A stretch of 64,000 nucleotides of DNA from Amorphophallus konjac (Eukaryota; Streptophyta; Magnoliopsida; Alismatales; Araceae). Shown piece by piece: positions 1 through 11,388 of this stretch. Position 1 is the first letter of the stretch. Each line of letters starts with the position of its first letter. The notes below the pieces were generated by a model. It was not told the DNA's origin. It made no database searches and saw nothing but the letters and a program-made list of their open reading frames with translations. The stretch spans positions 443,856,053-443,920,052 of the forward strand of contig CM040118.1 in the NCBI GenBank assembly GCA_022559845.1, in the 5' to 3' direction. The position numbers and the translations under genes are program-made.

Positions 1-1232
1 TCAATAACTTGGGGTCGAAGGGTTGAGTCAAAAATCTGGCATGGCTTCGCCCCAGGTCGAAGAAGAGCCCCCGGTCGCGCAGGCGAACTGGGCAGGTTTA
101 TATAGAGAAATGCTTAAAACCCTAACTTTCTACCATGATTTCAGAAGATAGAGTCCACCAAATCTCGAGATCTCTAGATCAATCTCGAGATAATAGTCAA
201 GATAAGACGTAGGAGAAAACGAGACTCTATTTGGTTGAAGGATCTGGAAGATATTCCCGCCGCAAGAAGGGCCCAGAGCCTAATCTGGAGGAGTTTTGGT
301 TGCACGAAATGCATAAAACCCGATATTGTGGCCAAAATTCCAGGAGGTATAGCCCATGAAAATTTGTTCTCTATATACCAAACTCGAGATAATCCAAAGG
401 ACAAAAGATGGAAACAAACGGGGTTCAATTCGGAGTTGGTTTCTAGAAGTTACAGCCGCCGCAAGATAGGCCCATTGAGCAGAATCGGGGCAGAGCCTAG
501 TGTAGGCTGGACTCCTAGCGGTTTGCTTAGCGGTTTGTTGACCGATCGTTATGGAATAAACGGTCGGTCGACCGACCGTTTGCAATAAGAAACGGTCGTT
601 TGCACGACCGTTTGGGCAGACTTCGCACGACTTTGGAAATCTGATCATATCTCCCAAACGGTGCAGAACTAGCGAAAGTGGTAGAAGAAGAAATTGTAGA
701 TAACTAAAAGATGAACAACTTTAATGAAGAGAGCAGGATGAAAAGACGATCAGAAGACTGAGAAAAAGGGGCTAGAAGATAGGAAAAATGTTGGGTCTGC
801 TGGTGAACAGTGCAGTCTACTAAAAAAATGTGAATAACATGAAATTGGTGCAGAATTGGCTAATGGTGTAAAGAAGAAATTTTAGATCTTGAAAAATCAA
901 ACAACTTTTATGAAGGGCACATTTTCAATAGAGAAAAGGAAGGGGATGAAAAAGGACTGTTTTCAAGATTGCACAGCGAAAAGAGAGCCGAATGCTTGAT
1001 GGCAGCCAGCCTAAATGGACCGTAAGCTGACTTGGAAGCCGGAAGTTGATAAGATAAACTCCAGGGCAATAAGAAATCATGATCTCCAAGGCTCAAAGGC
1101 TAGGGAATGATGAATTGGGCTCGAAATCCATCCAAGAAAGGCTCCGAAACAACGGATAATTTGGGACATAAAAAATAATGAATAAGAGAAATAACGCAAC
1201 CTGTGGGCTAAAAATAGGTGTCAATAGAAAGG
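1..1232 (+). other. Leader of element H upstream of gag (non-coding)
   Basis: This stretch of about 1.2 kb precedes the gag start and has no coherent coding frame; the short frames in it run against each other and match no family I recognise. It contains a TATATAG-like sequence near 100, a cluster of inverted repeats at 558-613, and an AG-rich part from 660. It is not similar to the 3' LTR of H, so it is taken as internal leader. A separate insertion in 1-660 cannot be excluded. Confidence 0.5.
558..613. repeat. Perfect 24-bp palindrome plus adjacent hairpin
   Basis: Positions 558-581 read the same on both strands, built from two arms AAACGGTCGGTC. Directly after it, 590-599 and 604-613 form a second inverted repeat with 10-bp arms and a 4-base loop, again starting AAACGGTCG. 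The RNA of this leader could form two consecutive strong hairpins. Confidence 0.85.
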
Positions 1233-1684
1233 ATGAAGGTCTTAAAGAATAGGGCCGAAAAGTCGGACCAGTCTTTTCATGGTTTGGTAGGGAGAGTAGC
1301 CATCCTAGAGAGACCCCCGGTTGAGGTGCACCCCGCGCCGATAAATGGTCAACAGGAGCCGGTTCAGCAACCTGTTGCTCCTAGGGCTCAAGGGGTAGAT
1401 GATAAGAGGCGTCGAGTCCCCGAGGTGGTTGATTATGAGTCCGAGAATGAAAATGGGGGATATTGTCGTGACCGTCATGTTCAACGATGGTACCGTGATT
1501 TAGATGGGGACGAGCGGACCCTCAGGACCATTCGAGCGGACCCTCCAACTTTTGACAGGTCCTTGGATCCGAAGGTCTATTTAGATTGGGAGGCCGGCAT
1601 GGATCGGTACTTCGATTGGTTCGATATGACGGACCGCCGAAGAGTTTGATTCACGACCATGAAACTAATGGGACAAGCACAGAC
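1233..1684 (+). pseudogene. gag: H gag, 5' fragment (split by N)
   Basis: This is the N-terminal part of a Ty3/Gypsy retrotransposon capsid protein, which forms the virus-like particle that packages element RNA. The recognisable core is the segment after the acidic linker: ADPPTFDR, then PKVYLDWEAGMDRYF, typical of the PF03732 gag family. The frame stops at TGA 1647-1649, where relatives have arginine (CGA>TGA). It resumes for 11 codons and is then cut by N at 1684. Removing N and one copy of its 5-bp duplication restores the same frame at 8026. ATG 1233 is preferred to GTG 1218. Confidence 0.85.
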
Positions 1685-3758
1685 TGATGCGGGATGAGAC
1701 CACGGACTCGACTCCGAATGAATATGTGATCCTCGGACTCTAGACAAGCTCGTGATTGTCCCTTAACGAGGGAAGCGTCGGACGTGCACGGTTGAGGAAC
1801 CGGCAATGAGCTAGGGTGGTTGACTCTCTTTTGTGCCTGGATCGGGTCACGGGACGGTCACGCTCTCTCTCGCAGCAGCGGTAATAAACAATATATAGCA
1901 AGCTAGATATCCCTACACATGCTCTCTAGCAGCGGCATAAAGATGTATATACGAAAGAAAGCAAATGCCGAATAAGGGAGCGAAAACGATACCTCCACGC
2001 TCTCGGCGTGGGGACGATGGACCCGGCCGAACTCGTACTCCCGGGACAGTTAATACACGAATATTACAGCAATGAATTATGGCCCACTCCACGCAGGGAG
2101 GTAAAGGGCGACACAATGGGGTCCGGGAGGACCGATTTCGGGTTGACGGGCGGCTCCTCGCGTAGCTTCGGCAGCACCCGAACTCGTGACTGTGGGGCCC
2201 ACGTGCTGTCCGGAGGGACCGTGTGGGACCGGGGCGGCACCACTATGGTGGGGACACCTGGAGGGGTGCTCCCAAGGATGGAGGCGCGCTGGTTCACCGG
2301 CCGGAGGCCGGGCGACTCCGATCGGCACCGGTCGGAAAAGCCGGCCACGGATCTGTTGTTTCTGTTTTTCAGCGCGCGACCCAACGAAATCGCTCGCTGC
2401 GATCAGCACCGATGTCGGAATGTGACAAAACTGGCACCGTTGGAAAGCTGCTTCGAAATCCTTCAAGATAGAATTGAAGAGTGATGCTGGATCTTCACGG
2501 TTCTGGGCCTTAACTATTTTTGAAGCTGCTGTTGTACAGTACCCGAACCCTCAAATCAACAGGGAACTTTCCTGTGGATTGCCTTTGACCGCGAGGTAGA
2601 CGTCCGAATCTGAAGTTGGGTTCTTCAGAAAAGTTGTAGAAAATCAAAAGAGGAAACGAGGACAATTTTTAGATCTGGAACATATGGTGGCCTGGATTTT
2701 CTAGAGAGTTTACACTGGACTGTTGTCGGATCTGGACTGATGCAGACAGAACTGTAGATGAGTTGGGACAGGAATTTCTAAAAATATGAAACAAAATTTC
2801 TAAATTCCACGAAAATTTGGAGAGGTAGAGGAGGGTGGACAGAACTCCCAGTAAAATTTGGGGCTTCAATAAAAATCAAAAGGTGGTCGGGAAATGGAAA
2901 ACTCAGGGAAACTATCACTATAGACAGAGATCTGGCAGAACTAGAATGACAGTTTGAATGAAAATGGAAAAATACCAAATGAAGGAAATATGACTTGAAA
3001 TGTTTTTTGAAGATAAGGGTTCGAGAGGTGAACCACTCCTGAAAATTTCAGCTCCAGAGGAGGAGGGAGGTGGGAGCAGAAATTCGTGGAAGTTGCCTCT
3101 GTCTTGGATAGACAGGTTACCGAAGACGGCTTCGCGGCGGCACGAACGGCGGCGGCACCGATGAACTCATAGATTGAGGGGGAGGAGATAGAGGGTTCCA
3201 CTCTAGAATTGCGGGTTGGGGATGAAGAAAACCAGAGGGAGAGAGAGGGGAGGTCGAAATTCTCACAAGGGGGGCTCTTGCACAATACTTTTTTCACTTT
3301 CATTAATTCTAGAATAATAAAAATACATGACTTATATAATAAATAAAAAAAGGCAATGAATACCCTTAGATCTAGGATCTGGAGGGGCATTTAAGGGACT
3401 TCATATTTGATCCAAACAAAATAAAAAAAATGAAATTCCTAATTAATTCTAATGGGGGGACAAGGTAGGTGAGGTAGGTAGCCTACCTTTGAATTTTTAA
3501 TCCACTTGTCTCCCATGTGGTCAATTGGCATTCCAACCTTCTAGATGGCCACCTAGGATGGTTGACCAGCCCCACATGGTCTAGGTGGGCCAATGGGAAA
3601 GGGGTGTGGGCCCCCTTGCTTGGGCCTACTGGAATTTTACATATAAACCCACTAAGACATACAATTGCGTACCCATATAACACAAGGGTATACATACAAA
3701 TATGAAAGGACATAAATGCAAACAAAATGCAGACGGTCTTGCCTCGATGTCCCCATCA
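1685..3758 (-). repeat. N 3' LTR (2,074 bp)
   Basis: It matches 5911-8022 along its whole length with scattered substitutions. The 38-bp length difference lies mainly in a GGC-rich run near 3136-3162, longer in the other copy. Several frames in it (for example 2008-2484) also occur in the other LTR and are not considered genes. Confidence 0.95.
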
Positions 3759-4274
3759 ATTCTCCCCGGGTGGGAGGAACTCGACCCCGTCGAGTAGGGG
3801 TATGGATGCTCGAGTACTCCGGCGGATCCGTCACCGTGCCAAGTAACGCGAGTATGCTCCACTCCAACTGATCGTCACTTGCTCATTCCATATATACTCG
3901 ATATGCACAAGCTGCTGTGGGCTAGAGGTGGACACTCCGGGCGGGGCACTCTCAAAATGGGAGGAGGCGGCTTGAAGACTCACTAGGAATCACCGCTGAG
4001 TCCCTGTAGGTGACTGATCCGGGTATAGATGTAGAACCGATCCCATACTCATCGAGCGAGTCCACTCGCCTCTCACTCATAAGAGACTGACATCGACGAG
4101 CTTGCACAAGACACATGCAGACAAACAAACGACACACAAACCATGTAAACAAACCACACAAAGAAAAGCACATTGACTCAACTATGACCCTAGACACACC
4201 TAATGTTAGTCCGACCCGTACATGGATGACGGCGGACCAGGACACCCGAACGTGTGCCATGCATGCATTTGACG
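3759..4274 (-). other. N 3' internal non-coding tail with polypurine tract
   Basis: Read on the - strand, this ends in CCCACCCGGGGAGAAT directly before the LTR (3759-3774), a plausible polypurine tract. The stretch 3900-4300 is homologous, in reverse complement, to 8920-9420, the corresponding tail of element H. No coding frame is evident. Confidence 0.75.
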
Positions 4275-4967
4275 TTACCGGAGATGGGTGGCATAGGGTA
4301 CACCTAAATGTCCAAGTATGACCCAGTCATGGATGGACGGCCCTTTGGATTTGGGAGACTTGAGAGGGCTAGGAAAGCCGGGTGTGGAAGAACCGGGTGT
4401 AGGTGTATCGTGGACGGGCTTGGTGGGTATGGAGGACCCGGCCCGTAGGAAAGGGGTATGAAAGTGGACTTCCCCGACAAGGTAGAATGAAAGTGATGGA
4501 TCACTAGGCCCACTAGAGAAGGGATCAAATGGGTCCAAGGATGTGTGACCCTTTGATTTCTTCATTACATAGTCCCATGGATGAAATTCATGAAGGTGAT
4601 GATCACCTCCATCCATCATGGTAGATGGGACCATGCATAAGAGATATGACTCCTCCCTTGGAAGAAAAGTAACAAAGTCGGGCTCATCCGGTAGCGGGAG
4701 AAGTAGAAGAACCTCCGTGGTGACACAACCCACGGTGTATACGGAGGTAATGGACCCTAAGGCGGGGTGGGTGAAGCTACGACTCGTGGGTTGGTCGAAG
4801 CCTCGGGCCAAAAGATGCGTCAACTTCCATTGTGAATCTAATCCCATGACAAGATCGTCCAACGTGTCAACATGGTGACTAGATCGAAATGTGGTATGGA
4901 ATGAGTTGACCGACACTAAAGGTAAGGTGGTGTCCATGGATGGGAATGGATGTGGGGACCAAGCCAC
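4275..4967 (-). pseudogene. N ORF, downstream part, unknown
   Basis: This is a 230-codon frame in the same phase as the retropepsin-like frame upstream (5013-5630), separated from it by two stop codons and a 45-base gap. The product would be rich in Pro, Ser, His and Asp, with no motif I recognise. It is probably the C-terminal half of one original protein spanning 4275-5630. It is not similar to reverse transcriptase or integrase. Confidence 0.45.
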
Positions 4968-5012
4968 CCTTGAGCCAACTAAGAAGCGGCTCGGCTATGA
5001 AAAGCGTACCCG

Positions 5013-5630
5013 TTAGAAAGACGGGTGGCTCGGGCTTGGGTGGCTCCAAATAAGAGGGTTCCGAAGCAAGTTCGGATAGAAAGGGTGGTGAGCATGGGTC
5101 CGTAGGCGGAGCGGACTGATACGAGTGGACGGGTGGTGACAGGTCGGCCGAAGGATGTCGTGAAAGATGAACTTGCCGGGTAGGTGAGGTGGATATAAGG
5201 TGCAGGTCCTCCTATCCCGGTCAAAGATCGCTCTCCTCTCTTCCAACCAAGGTCGCCCTAACATAATGTATGGGCCTGTTAGCGCACCAAGGTTGCACCA
5301 GGCACCATCACAGTAAAGAGTGGAGCCGATCATCCTTTCAAACTTGACAAAAGCAAAATCCCCATCACGGATAATCTTACCCGCCTTGGAGAGGGACTCC
5401 ACGATATCAAGAGAAATCCAATTATCTGAATCCTTATGAGCGAAATGGAGTCTCGTTGTGGACCCATTGGGTAGAGTAGCTATAGTAAGGAGATGAGTGA
5501 AAGCTAATGGTCGGGCCATGAAGGAATTGGATTGGGCCACAAAGGATGTCCATTCGGACGCAAAGTCTTGGGGAACGGCCATGGGGGTGGCGGGTAGTGG
5601 ACATGCAGGCACACGGACTAATGCAAACAC
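5013..5630 (-). pseudogene. N ORF with retropepsin-like segment, active site lost
   Basis: The middle of this 205-codon frame resembles a retroviral-type aspartic protease of plant Gypsy elements. HKDSDNWISLDIVESL aligns with the active-site strand and following helix (usual pattern D-S-G-A-T-x-N-F-I-S). IMLGRPWLEERRAIFDRDRR matches the C-terminal ILGxxWLxxxxxxxD block. The catalytic D-S-G has become D-S-D with the following residues missing, so proteolysis is not expected. It is the only protein family signal left in N. Homology is inferred from motifs only. Confidence 0.5.
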
Positions 5631-5895
5631 AACTAATGCACCTAGACTTAACCAAAACTCGGTACGTGGCGGAGATAACCGAGCCGAAGATCACTCGCGC
5701 AAGTGTGCGGCCATCCCGATAGGCGTAGCCTAACGTTCGGACAACACCTTTTGATATACCGAGTAAAGGGATGTACATGCGACCCAAAAGATACTTTTTT
5801 TTAAAAACAATGATGACCCTAAACACGACTTATACAATGACTAATGACTAGACGTAAATGAAACTCTTTTTTTTTGACACCCTAGACTCAACCTC
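5631..5895 (-). other. N leader between primer-binding site and ORF
   Basis: About 265 bases of A/T-rich, non-coding sequence lie between the primer-binding site and the first frame on the element's sense strand. Nothing else is recognisable. Confidence 0.6.
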
Positions 5896-5907
5896 GCTCT
5901 GATACCA
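5896..5907 (-). promoter_or_regulatory. N primer-binding site, tRNA-iMet
   Basis: On the - strand it reads TGGTATCAGAGC, the complement of the 3' end of initiator tRNA-Met, three bases from the end of the 5' LTR. It fixes the orientation of N and would prime minus-strand DNA synthesis. Confidence 0.93.
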
Positions 5908-5910
5908 AAT

Positions 5911-8022
5911 TGATGCGGGATGAGACCACGGACTCGACTCCGAATTAATATGTGATCCTCGGACTCAAGACAAGCTCGTGATTGTCCCTTAACGAGGGAA
6001 GCGTCGGACGTGCACGGTTGAGGAACCGGTAATGAGCTAGGGTGGTCGGCTCTCTTTTGTGCCCGGATCGGGTCACGGGACGGTCACGCTCTCTCTCGCA
6101 GCAGCGGTAATAAACAATATATAGCAAGCTAGATATCCCTACACATGCTCTCTAGCAGCGGCATAAAGATGTATATACGAAAGAAAGCAAATGCCGAATA
6201 AGGGAGCGAAAACGATACCTCCACGCTCTCGGCGTGGGGACGACGGACCCGGCCGTACTCGTACTCCCGGGACAGTTAATACATGAATATTACAGCAATG
6301 AATTATGGCCCACTCCATGCAGGGAGGTAAAGGGTGACATAATGGGGTCCGGGAGGATCGATTTCGGGTTGACAGGCGGCTCCTCGCGTAGCTTCGGCAG
6401 CACCCGAACTCGTGACTGTGGGGCCCACGTACTGTCCGGAGGGACCGTGTGGGACCGGGGTGGCACCACTGCGGTGGGGACACCTGGAGGGGTGCTCCCA
6501 AGGATGGAGGCGCTCTGGTTCGCCGGCCGGAGGCCGGGCGACTCCGATCGGCACCGGTCGGAAAAGCCGGCCACGGATCTGTTGTTTCTATTTTTCAGCG
6601 TGCGACCCGACGAAATCGCTCGCTGCGATCAGCACCGATGTCAGAATGCGACGAAACTGGCACCGTTGGAAAGCTGCTTCGAAATCCTTCAAGATAGGAC
6701 TAGAGAGAGATGCTGGATCTTCACGGATCGGGGCCTTAACTATTTTTAAAGCTACTATTGTACAGTACCCGAACCCTCAGATCAACAGGGAACTTTCCTG
6801 TGGATTACCTTTGACCGTGAGGTAGACGTCCGAATATGAAGTTGGGTTCTTCAGAAAAGTTGTAGGAAATCAAAAGAGGAAACCAGGACTATTTTTAGAT
6901 CTGGAACATATGGTGTTCTGGATTTTCTAGAGAGATTACACTGGACTGTTGTCGGATCTGGACTGATGCAGATAGAACTGTAGATGAGTTGGAACAGGAA
7001 TTTCTAAAAATATGAAAAGAAATTTCTAAATTCCACAAAAAATTGGAGAGGTAGAGGAGGGTGGACAGAACTCCCAGTAAAATTGGGGGCTCCAAGAAAA
7101 ATCAAAAGGTGGTCGGGAAATGGAAAACTCAGGGAAACTATCACTGAAGATAGAGATCTGGCAGAATTAGAATGACAGTTTGAACGAAAATGGAAAAATA
7201 CCAAATGAAGGAAATATGACTTGAAATTTTTTGTGAAGATAAGGGTTCAAGAGGTGAACCACTCCTGAAAATTTCAGCTCCAGAGGAGGAGGGAGGTGGG
7301 AGCAGAAATTCGTGGAAGTTGCCTCTATCTTGGATGGACAGGTTATCGAAGACGGCTTCGCGACGGCTCGATGGCGGCGCTAACGGCGGCGGCGGCGGCA
7401 CTAACGGCGGCGGCGGCGGCACCGATGAACTCAGAGAATGAGGGGGAGGAGATAGAGGGGTTTCACTCTAGAATTGGGGGTTGGGGATGAAGAAAACCAG
7501 AGGGAGAGAGAGGGGAGGTCAAAATTCTCACAAGGGGGGCTCTTGCACAATGCTTTTTTCACTTTCATTAATTCTAGAATAATAGAAATACATGACTTAT
7601 ATAATAAATAAAAAAGACCATGAATACCCTTAGATCTAGGATCTGGAAGGGCATTTAAGGGACTTCATATTTGATCCAAATAAAATAAAAAAAATGAAAT
7701 TCCTAATTAATTCTAATAGGGGGACAATGTAGGTGTGGTAGGTAGCCTACCTTTGAATTTTTAATCCACTTGTCTCCCATGTGGTCAATTGGCATTCCAA
7801 CCTTTTAGATGGCCACCTAGGATGGTTGACCAGCCCTACATGGTCTAGGTGGACCAATGGGAAAGGGGTGAGGGCCCCCTTGCTTGGGCCTACTAGAATT
7901 TTACATATAAACCCACTAAGACTTACAATTACGTACCCGTATAACACAAGGGTATACATACAAATATGAAAGGACATAAATGCAAACAAAATGCAGACGG
8001 TCTTGCCTCGATGTCCCCATCA
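5911..8022 (-). repeat. N 5' LTR (2,112 bp)
   Basis: It begins TGATGCGGG and ends CCCCATCA in window orientation. It differs from 1685-3758 by scattered substitutions and by an expanded GGC-rich run at about 7373-7422. It ends exactly at the right target duplication. Confidence 0.95.
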
Positions 8023-8901
8023 CAGACATATTAGAATAACGTAGAGAGCCTGTTATTTCATCGGCAAGAGCCCCAGGTTGAGACATGGGGTGAGATGAAA
8101 GTTAAACTCCGGCTAAAGTACCTTCCTGCTACATACCGTCAGCGACTCATCTATAGGTGGCAGAGTCTCAGCCAGGGAGATCGGTCCAACTCCGAGTATA
8201 TCACAGAATTTGATGAGTATTTTTTGCGATGTGGCGTATCGGAGGAGAGCACCATCCCCATTTCTCGCTTCTGTCGTGGTCTACGGCCCCACTATAAGTA
8301 TGAGCTTTTTCGCCGCAATGTGACCAAGTTGGAAGATGCGTATCAGGTTGCTCTCGAGTTGGAGCAGTTTGAGGGAGAGTTCAAGTCTACCCAACAGTTG
8401 GGCCCCATCCCTCTTCTTAGTGCCGAGCCCCGTATCTCTTTAGGCCCATATCAGAGGGCCCCCATGGCTCGACCTCAGGAGCCCGCCCGGCAGGAGCTAT
8501 TCACTCCAAGACCTAGCCCTCCCCTGCCAAGGGATCTACCTCCACTCCAACCACCGACACCCATTGCCTGCCCCCCGGGACCTATTGCCCGTCCTTCGGC
8601 ACCCACACCTCCTCCCCTGTTGCCTACACCCCATGTTCGTCTAGAGGATAAGGGTAAGGGACCACTTATCGGATGGACTAGTAGGTCACGAATGTAGTGT
8701 TATCACTGTCAGGGGTTCAGCCACTTTGCCGGCCAATGTCCCACTCGTACATCACTAGCCCTAGGCGACAAAAGAGTTGGAGAAGCCTCACCTTCTGGGT
8801 TTGTGTCTGTCAGCTATGAGGCCGAGCCGGAATTAGCTGACGAATTCTATGAAGAAGATCCGGAAGGACCTATCGACCCCCAGGATGTGGCACTCGGATG
8901 A
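8023..8901 (+). pseudogene. gag: H gag, 3' fragment with CCHC zinc knuckle
   Basis: This continues the capsid frame left at 1684, in phase once N and one CAGAC are removed; the full protein would be about 440 residues. Segments such as MKVKLRLKYLPATYRQRL and YITEFDEYFLRC are typical of plant Gypsy gag. A proline-rich linker follows, then a nucleocapsid zinc knuckle C-X2-C-X4-H-X4-C at 8698-8739 that would bind element RNA. Stops at 8032-8034 (TAG, where relatives have Trp) and 8695-8697 (TAG, directly before the knuckle) break it. The frame ends at TGA 8899-8901 and no pol follows. Confidence 0.88.
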
Positions 8902-9420
8902 TGACCACCTAGGGGGTAATGTCACTGCATTAAGTCTAGGGTCATGCATGAGTCTATTTTTCTTTCTTTGTGTGGTTTGTTAAGGGTCTATGCATGCATT
9001 TGTCAAGTGCATGGTGAGTCTACATATGTCGAGTCGAGTCGGTCTTATGCAAGCTCGTAGATGTCAGTCCCTTACGAGGACAAGTCAGATCTAATGCGTA
9101 CGTTGTAGACTTGTTGGAATATGGGATCAGCTCTACATCAATGTCTCGGATCTAGTCACCCACAGGGACCCAGCGGTGATTACTAGTAAGTCTTCGAGCC
9201 GCCTCCTCCCCTTTGAGAGTAACCCCATCCCGGAGTATCCACCACTAGCCTCATTCCTACAGCAGCATGTGCATAAAGAACATATACGGGATGAGTAGGT
9301 GACAAATAATAGGAGTGGAGCGTACCCGCGCTACCTGGTACGGTGACGGATCTATCGGAGCCACATGAGTAGCCGCACCCATTACTCGACGGGATCGAGT
9401 TTCTCCCACCCCGGCAAAAT
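8902..9420 (+). other. H 3' non-coding tail and polypurine tract
   Basis: This lies between gag and the 3' LTR. It is homologous to the reverse complement of N's 3900-4300 and has no coding frame. It ends in a run with CCCACCCCGG and CAAAAT directly before TGATGGGACA, the position of the polypurine tract, here degraded compared with N. Confidence 0.75.
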
Positions 9421-11388
9421 TGATGGGACATCGGAGCAAGCAATTTCATTTAACTTTGTTTGGATTTTTTTTTTGGAATGTATTTGGGTGAGTATTTGTA
9501 TTTGTGAGTATTTATGAGTGTAATTGAGTCAAGAGTGTAATATGGGCTAAACTTCATGTAAGGGGTCCAATTTTCAAAATAGGCCTCAAGACCTTTAAGA
9601 GCCCAATTGGGCCTCCCCTCTCTTGTGGGCCTCCATCCATAGAGGGCCCAATATGGTGGCCCATGGTCAAGGAGAGAATATTGACCATGGGTTGTAAAAT
9701 TTGACCAAGGAGGGGGGCGCCCCCTTGTTTGTCCCCATGTGGGGATTTATTTAATGTTTTTTATTCTACCTTCCCCTTTATGCCCCTTTGACCAAGGGCA
9801 TTAGAAGTCATTTGTCCTAGGTCTAGGTTTTAGTATTTAAATATCTCTTGTTCCATTTTAATTAAAGTTAATGAAAAAAATTGCACGAATTATTGTGAAA
9901 GTGCCTAAGGGCGCACCTCCCTCTCTCTCCCTTCTTCTTATTCTTCATCTTCTTCCTGCTTGATCCAGGATGTGAAGCCCTAAATATTGGAGTGAATCCA
10001 ATTTCTATATCTTCCCTGGAGTGTGAAGCTCTGCCATCGCCGCCGCCGCCGCCATCGGAGCCGCCAACAAGCCGCCATAAGCCAACCTTCACCCTGCTGT
10101 CCTGAACCATGAAATCTAGAACAGCAGCCTAAAGAACAGGTCAGTTCTCCCAGTCCACACCTCTGATCGAGCTGAGATTTTGAGGGGTTGTTCCCCTTTG
10201 TGTTATCTTTCCATCAATATAAATTTTGTTCCATTCCGATCCCGTTTGCCCCTCCTCCTAGGTCGTTCTTCATACCCCTCGCAATCTGCAACCATCTGCC
10301 TGGTTGCAGATCTGCTAGATAGAGTCCTAATTTCTTATTTTTCCCGCCCCTCAAAATACCTTCGAAAATTCCCAAAATAATTCTGTACGTCACCCACATA
10401 GTCCTCTTCCACCCATGAATTCCAAAACCCCTAAATCCACCGCCAACCCTTCATTCAAAAATCATCTTTAGATAGCTACCCTCCTATTCTGCTAGATCTG
10501 GATTCTGAGCTAGAGAAGAGTCTGTGGCACAGTCGTTTTAATTTTCAATCCTTTCACTGGACGGATCTGAAATCAACATATGTCATAGATTTTTGAGTCC
10601 TCTTTCCAACGGTGCCAACCGCATCTCAATCCGACACCGGATCTGGGCGTATCGACCGTTTTCGTGGGAGTGCGCGTTTCTACTCCGAGGCACACCTGCA
10701 AAAAGGGGTCATCAGTTAATTCCAGGAAAAATACGTTGGGGTAGCTTCAGCAACCGCCACTCCCAGGGGTCGACCAGGGACCCTCCGCCACCGTCTCGGT
10801 GCACCACCGCCTTCAGTAAATCCCAGGAAGTCGACGTCCCTTCGGACGTCTGCGTTCGCTGTCCTGCTGGCCAGTAAATCGTAGAACCGGAGCCGCTGCC
10901 CACTGCCGCTCGGAACCCGCCGCCTTGCTGCCCGTCAACCCAACTTCGGTGCTCCCGATATTTTTTGTGTAGCCCTTTACCTTCTTGCATGGAGTGGACA
11001 AGAAAATTCACTTCTGTAATTAATTTAATTACTGTACCGGGAGTACGAAGCTTGGTCGGGAACGTCTTCCTCACGCCCTGTAGCGTGGAGGTATCGTGTT
11101 CGCTCCTCACTCGGCATTTCTTACTTACTTCATATATAATTCTATATGCCGCTGCTAGAGTGTTTGGATAATTTAGCTCGCTCAAATTTCAATCACCGCT
11201 GCGAGAGAGAGCGAGACCGTCCCGTAACCCGATCCGGGCACAAAAGTGAGAGTTGACCACCCTAGCTCATTGCCGGTTTCTCAACCACGCACATCCGCTC
11301 GCTTCCCTCATTAGGGACGATCACGAGTTTGCCTAGAGTCCAAGATTAGCATATCATTTGGCATCGAGTCGTGTCCCGTCCCGTATCA
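9421..11388 (+). repeat. H 3' LTR (1,968 bp)
   Basis: It starts TGATGGGACATC and ends CCCGTATCA. Both ends and several internal blocks, such as the one near 11220-11330, match the reverse complement of N's LTR, although the families have diverged clearly. A TATTTAAATAT sequence at 9834-9844 is a possible TATA box. GCC repeats occur near 10034-10054. Its partner 5' LTR lies outside the window. Confidence 0.88.

Larger units (their letters stand above)
1685..8022 (-). mobile_element. Element N: non-autonomous LTR retrotransposon inserted in H gag
   Basis: Two LTRs (1685-3758 and 5911-8022), both starting TG and ending CA, enclose only 2.15 kb. CAGAC occurs at 1680-1684 and 8023-8027 as a perfect 5-bp target-site duplication. 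The primer-binding site lies beside the right LTR, so the element reads on the - strand. The internal region has one degenerate frame with a retropepsin-like segment and no reverse transcriptase, integrase or gag. LTRs and 3' internal sequence are recognisably related to those of H, so an element of one family has inserted into another member. Confidence 0.95.
1..11388 (+). mobile_element. Element H: gag-only LTR retrotransposon, 5' end outside window, split by N
   Basis: The + strand order is leader, gag, short non-coding tail, 3' LTR (9421-11388). No protease, reverse transcriptase or integrase follows gag, so this looks like a TR-GAG type non-autonomous Gypsy derivative. The 5' LTR is not in the window. 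The bases just right of the 3' LTR (11389-11393, CAGAC) continue the Copia LTR sequence seen undisturbed at 58764, so H inserted into Copia element C. The left target duplication must lie outside the window. H's tail and LTR are diverged homologues of those of its own guest N. Confidence 0.85.

Noticed and set aside
2008..2484. Overlapping GC-rich frames on both strands
   Set aside because: They lie in the N LTR and recur with indels in the other LTR (6234-6749); no protein motif is present.
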